A stretch of 16,682 nt of DNA from the NCBI GenBank assembly GCA_025964465.1, contig JAOPYS010000224.1, forward strand, positions 1 to 16,682, written 5' to 3'. Both the position numbers and the translations under genes were made by a program. Source of the DNA: Thermoleophilia bacterium (GTDB lineage: Bacteria > Actinomycetota > Thermoleophilia > Gaiellales > SKUG01). This document shows, piece after piece, positions 14,103 to 16,682 of the stretch; positions within the stretch are counted from its first letter, which is position 1; every line of letters starts with the position of its first letter. The notes beneath the pieces were generated by a model. The model had not been told where the DNA came from and ran no database searches. It saw nothing but the letters and a program-made list of their open reading frames with translations.

Positions 14103-14807
14103 TCAGGCCTCGCCAGCCCCGTCGGCACTGGCGAGCCGGATGATCGGCATCTGCCCGGGCAGGTGCTGCTGTGCGTCCGGCACGCGGACCGGGCCGTGCG
14201 GCATGCGCGGCATGGTGGTGGGGGCGTGCGGCATCCGGGGTGCGTGCGGCATGCGCGGCGCCGGGGGGAACCCGACGGGGCCGCGGGGCACGCGCGGGGC
14301 CTGGGTCGGGAACTGCGGCACGCGCGGCGCCAGGATGGGCCCGCCGGGCACGCGCGGAGTCTGGCCCGGGAACTGCGGGAACCGCGGCATCGCTACGGGG
14401 CCGCCGGGTCGGCCCGGGACGTGCGGCATCGCGATGACGGGGCCGCCGGGCACGCGGATGGGACCATGGGGCGCGGTCTGGCCGCCGGGGAAGGGGACGG
14501 GAACGGGGACGGGGAACGGCACGTGGGCAGCGGGCGAGGTGGGCAGGTGGGGCACCTGCCGACCCAGCTGGCGGGCGGCGTCGATCAGGTGCTGCACGTT
14601 CGTCCCCGGAGCGAACTGGGCGTGCGGGGCGGTCGAGGGGCGCAGCTCGCCCGAGTTGACCTGGTTGAGCATCTCCTGCGCGTGCTTGGCGGCTTCCTGC
14701 AGCTCGGCGGGGACCGCCGGCGCCGCGGCGGTGCTCTTGTTCGGCGAGATCGGCGGCAGCGCGTTGGCAGTGATCGGCGCGGCGGTGGTGATGGAGTAGA
14801 TGGACAT
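14103..14807 (-). CDS. Proline-rich VPG/RMPH-repeat protein of unknown function
   Basis: I do not recognise this 234-residue protein. The ATG at 14807 has GGAGAT 6 nt upstream and follows the shared leader. The N-terminal third (MSIYSITTAAPITANALPPI; then a helical ELQEAAKHAQEMLNQV and VQHLIDAARQLGRQVP, about 35-85) looks foldable. From about 86 the sequence is low-complexity. It has PFPVPVPVPFPGG, then imperfect units such as GPIRVPGGP, PRFPQFPGQ, TPRVPGGP, APRVPQFP, PRMPHAPRMPHAP and TMPRMPHGPVRVP, and it ends PIIRLASADGAGEA. Repetition is also visible in the DNA. No signal peptide or membrane helix is seen, so it is probably cytoplasmic or exported by an unusual route. It is basic and Pro/Met/His-rich. 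It is divergent from the TPR-like regulator. Confidence 0.72.
   Translation of the reverse strand: MSIYSITTAAPITANALPPISPNKSTAAAPAVPAELQEAAKHAQEMLNQVNSGELRPSTAPHAQFAPGTNVQHLIDAARQLGRQVPHLPTSPAAHVPFPVPVPVPFPGGQTAPHGPIRVPGGPVIAMPHVPGRPGGPVAMPRFPQFPGQTPRVPGGPILAPRVPQFPTQAPRVPRGPVGFPPAPRMPHAPRMPHAPTTMPRMPHGPVRVPDAQQHLPGQMPIIRLASADGAGEA
14190..14520 (-). repeat. Imperfect short tandem repeats encoding Pro-rich units
   Basis: Within the proline-rich gene, units built on CGCGGGGCACGC and CGGCATGCGCGG recur, separated by 20-40 bp. They encode the R-V-P-G-G-P, P-R-M-P-H and P-R-F-P-Q motifs. The units are degenerate, so they look like diverged internal duplications, not a recent expansion. Confidence 0.55.
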
Positions 14808-14846
14808 GGCGATCTCCGGTTCGGTTCGTCGTGGTGCTTGCTCACT

Positions 14847-14902
14847 CATGGAGCACGACCCCCGGGTCGCACGACCATGCATCGGCTACCTAGGTTTGCG
14901 GG
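14847..14902 (-). promoter_or_regulatory. Shared leader element, copy B
   Basis: This is the second copy of the element at 12266-12321. The 28-nt block at 14875-14902 contains ACCTAGGT and TGCATGG, then come 21 nt and CTCCATG. The 21-nt spacer can itself fold (CGACC paired with GGTCG), inside the CATGG/CCATG pairing. The element ends 39 nt before the ATG at 14807. It also lies in the intergenic region shared with the divergent regulator-like gene that starts at about 14947. Confidence 0.6.
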
Positions 14903-14946
14903 CCGCGCATCTGGGCGCCCGGAGCACTCGGTGGTACACAGGAGGG

Positions 14947-16682
14947 GTGGACGGGCTCTCGACAACTGGTCGGCGCGTGCTCGAGCTCGTGGACGGCCAC
15001 CCGGACGACATCCTCGTCCCGGTGCTCGTCGTGCGGGCTGCGGGCGACATCGGCGTGGGCGAACTCGCCGCAGCGCTGTCCGAGCTCGCTGCCGCGAACC
15101 TCGTCATCGTGGAGCACGGCGTCGCGCGGCTCGCGCCCCACGCACGCGCGCACCCGTGGTTCGATGCCGCGCCGCTGACGGCCCGCCGAGCATCGGCGCT
15201 GCAGCTCGCCGCCGCGTGGGCCTCGTCGGCCCCCGACGGTCCTGCCGCCCGCCATGCCCGGGCTGCGTGCCTGGCCGCCGCCGGCGACCTCGACGGCGCA
15301 GTTGACGCACTGCGCGACGCGGCGCAGCGAGCGGTGGGGTGCGACGACCTCGAGGCCGCGGCGCGCTCGATCGACATGGCGCTCGAGCTGGAACGACGCC
15401 CCGACGGGCGCATCCCGCTGCTGCGCGAGCGCGCCGCGCTGGGTGCCCGAAGCGACGATCCGCGCACCACCGACTGGTGGCGCGACCTCGCACGGATCGC
15501 CTCAGCCAAGCACGATGACGAGGCGCTCGCGCGCGCGATGGTCGGCCTCTACTGGGCCTCGCGCGACGGCGCCGCGATCAACCGGCTGCACCACGCCGTG
15601 GCGCTCGACGTCGAGACGGTCGGGTGGGCCGCCCGCGCCGCGGCGACGCTCGCGCTGCTCGGTGGCGCGTGGCGCGAGGCGATCGCGCACGACCGCACTG
15701 CGCTGCGCATCGCACGCGAGCAGGGGGACCGGGAGCTGGAGCAGACCGCCCTCGAGAAGCTGTCGGTGGCCCTGTCCTACTCCGGTTGCCTGGACGAGGC
15801 CGCGGCGACCATGCGCGAGGCGATCGCCCTGCAGGTCGATGCGGGCTGCCACCTCGACGCGGCGCGGGCGCGACTGTCGCTGTCCGACCTGCTGATGGAC
15901 GACCTGCAGCCGGCGGAGGCGCTGGCCGAGACCCGGGCGGCCGTGCTGGAGGCCGGCGCGCGCGCCGACGTCGCGGCGCTGGCCCGCTCCTACGGCGCAT
16001 CCGCCAGCATCGCGCTGGGCCGCATCGACGATGCGGTCGCAGCCTGCGAGCAGGCCTGCGAGGCGCTCGACGGCCGCGACGACGACGTGTACCGCGCGGC
16101 GGCGCTGTGCCAGGCCGCGCACGCGTACGTGGAGCGCGGCGCGCTCGTGCACGCGCGACGGATGCTCGACAGGGCTCGCGCCAGCGTCGAGGCGAGCGGG
16201 TTCGCGTCCCTCGCCTTCGAGGTGCACTTCGACGAGCTGCGCCTGGCCGCGCTCGGCCCCGCCGATCGACGCGCGGACGGGCTGGTGGAGCTCGCACGCG
16301 CGATCGTCATCGACGAGCCCGGGTCGATGGCACGCCTGGCGCTGTGGTGTGCGCGCGCCTCCGTGCTCCACGAGGAACCCGCCCTGCTCGACGTCGCCCT
16401 CGGCCACGTCGACGCCATCGCCGGGCAGCCCGGCCGGCTCGTGCGATTCGCGGTCGACGAGGTGCGCGCGCTCGCGATGTCAGCACCCAACGACCAGTCC
16501 GTGCTCGACCTCGTGGCCCAGCAGTGGCAGGCGCTCGGGCGCCCGCTCGATGCCGCACGCGTCGCCGCGGTCGCTGCGTGGCGATGCTCAGCCCACGCCT
16601 CCGACGCGGGGGCCGTCGGCCGATTGCGCGACGCAGAGGCGGCCCTCTGCGCCGCGGGCGCCCGGTCCGACGCGGACCAGCT
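14947..16682 (+). CDS. TPR-repeat protein resembling the C-terminal half of LuxR/LAL regulators, cut by window edge
   Basis: The frame is open from upstream of 14947 to the window end without a stop, giving at least 578 residues. Residues about 5-60 (TTGRRVLELVDGHPDDILVP, then IGVGELAAALSELAAANLVI) look like the winged-helix segment that follows the ATPase in large LuxR-type (LAL) regulators. ARHARAACLAAAGDLDGAV at about 99-117 begins a long series of Ala-rich helical pairs typical of TPRs, including ALLGGAWREAIAHDRTALRIA and SGCLDEAAATMREAI. The last part (WQALGRPLDAARVAAVAAW, then RDAEAALCAAGAR) is what normally precedes the LuxR helix-turn-helix, which would lie beyond the window. No Walker motifs are present. 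The GTG at 14947 has AGGAGGGG almost touching it, so a GTG at 14977 is an alternative. It may regulate the divergent gene, but this is inference. Confidence 0.72.
   Translation, partial: MDGLSTTGRRVLELVDGHPDDILVPVLVVRAAGDIGVGELAAALSELAAANLVIVEHGVARLAPHARAHPWFDAAPLTARRASALQLAAAWASSAPDGPAARHARAACLAAAGDLDGAVDALRDAAQRAVGCDDLEAAARSIDMALELERRPDGRIPLLRERAALGARSDDPRTTDWWRDLARIASAKHDDEALARAMVGLYWASRDGAAINRLHHAVALDVETVGWAARAAATLALLGGAWREAIAHDRTALRIAREQGDRELEQTALEKLSVALSYSGCLDEAAATMREAIALQVDAGCHLDAARARLSLSDLLMDDLQPAEALAETRAAVLEAGARADVAALARSYGASASIALGRIDDAVAACEQACEALDGRDDDVYRAAALCQAAHAYVERGALVHARRMLDRARASVEASGFASLAFEVHFDELRLAALGPADRRADGLVELARAIVIDEPGSMARLALWCARASVLHEEPALLDVALGHVDAIAGQPGRLVRFAVDEVRALAMSAPNDQSVLDLVAQQWQALGRPLDAARVAAVAAWRCSAHASDAGAVGRLRDAEAALCAAGARSDADQ

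Noticed and set aside
12499..14799. A 766-codon plus-strand frame.
   Set aside because: It is opposite the aldehyde dehydrogenase and proline-rich genes, and its composition is dominated by Arg, Gly and Ala. Long open frames without stops are expected at this GC content.
14875..14902. Resemblance of GCAAACC and GGTAGCCGATG in the shared leader to parts of the cyclic-di-GMP-I riboswitch.
   Set aside because: The GNRA tetraloop hairpin and the GGGACGCAAAGCC joining segment are missing, and the conserved blocks are too close together for that fold.

Overview
The window is very GC-rich and gene-dense. It carries 18 protein-coding genes on both strands, two of them cut by the window edges. There is no gene-free stretch over about 140 bp, and I saw no tRNA, rRNA, CRISPR array, insertion sequence or prophage gene. 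The base composition, the frequent GTG starts, a CoaBC of the form I associate with actinobacteria, and a secreted Delta-60-repeat protein all suggest a high-GC Actinomycetota. Thermoleophilia (Solirubrobacterales or Patulibacter-like) is a plausible but unproven placement.

Left part (1-4306). A truncated rhomboid-like membrane protein runs off the left edge on the minus strand. A small membrane-anchored protein (684-1031, plus) diverges from it. Next is a tight minus-strand operon of coaBC (coenzyme A synthesis), an NRDE/TANGO2-family protein and a Nudix hydrolase, with a 4-nt gap and then an ATGA overlap between the genes. An unrecognised 157-residue protein diverges from coaBC.

Middle part (4303-11820). 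A multi-pass DUF4173/DUF4153-like membrane protein and a secreted Delta-60-repeat protein are divergently arranged. They are followed by a two-gene minus-strand unit (unknown protein, then a Mug-type uracil-DNA glycosylase), a 63-residue zinc-ribbon membrane protein, a DUF1360-like protein, an M20 metallopeptidase and a 2-phosphoglycerate-kinase-like P-loop protein. Several neighbours converge with almost no space or with overlapping 3' ends.

Right part (11866-16682). This is the least conventional region. Two minus-strand genes of unknown function, a 120-residue acidic protein and a 234-residue proline-rich repeat protein, share a leader. It has a 28-nt block (24/28 identical, centred on the palindrome ACCTAGGT), exactly 21 variable nt, and a second conserved CATGGAG block that can pair with the first. 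The element lies 37-39 nt before both start codons. Between the two genes sit an aldehyde dehydrogenase and a 54-residue small protein. Divergent from the proline-rich gene is a long TPR-like protein that resembles the C-terminal half of LuxR-type LAL regulators but lacks the N-terminal ATPase. I regard the leader, its two target genes and this regulator as the best candidate for an undescribed regulatory unit.
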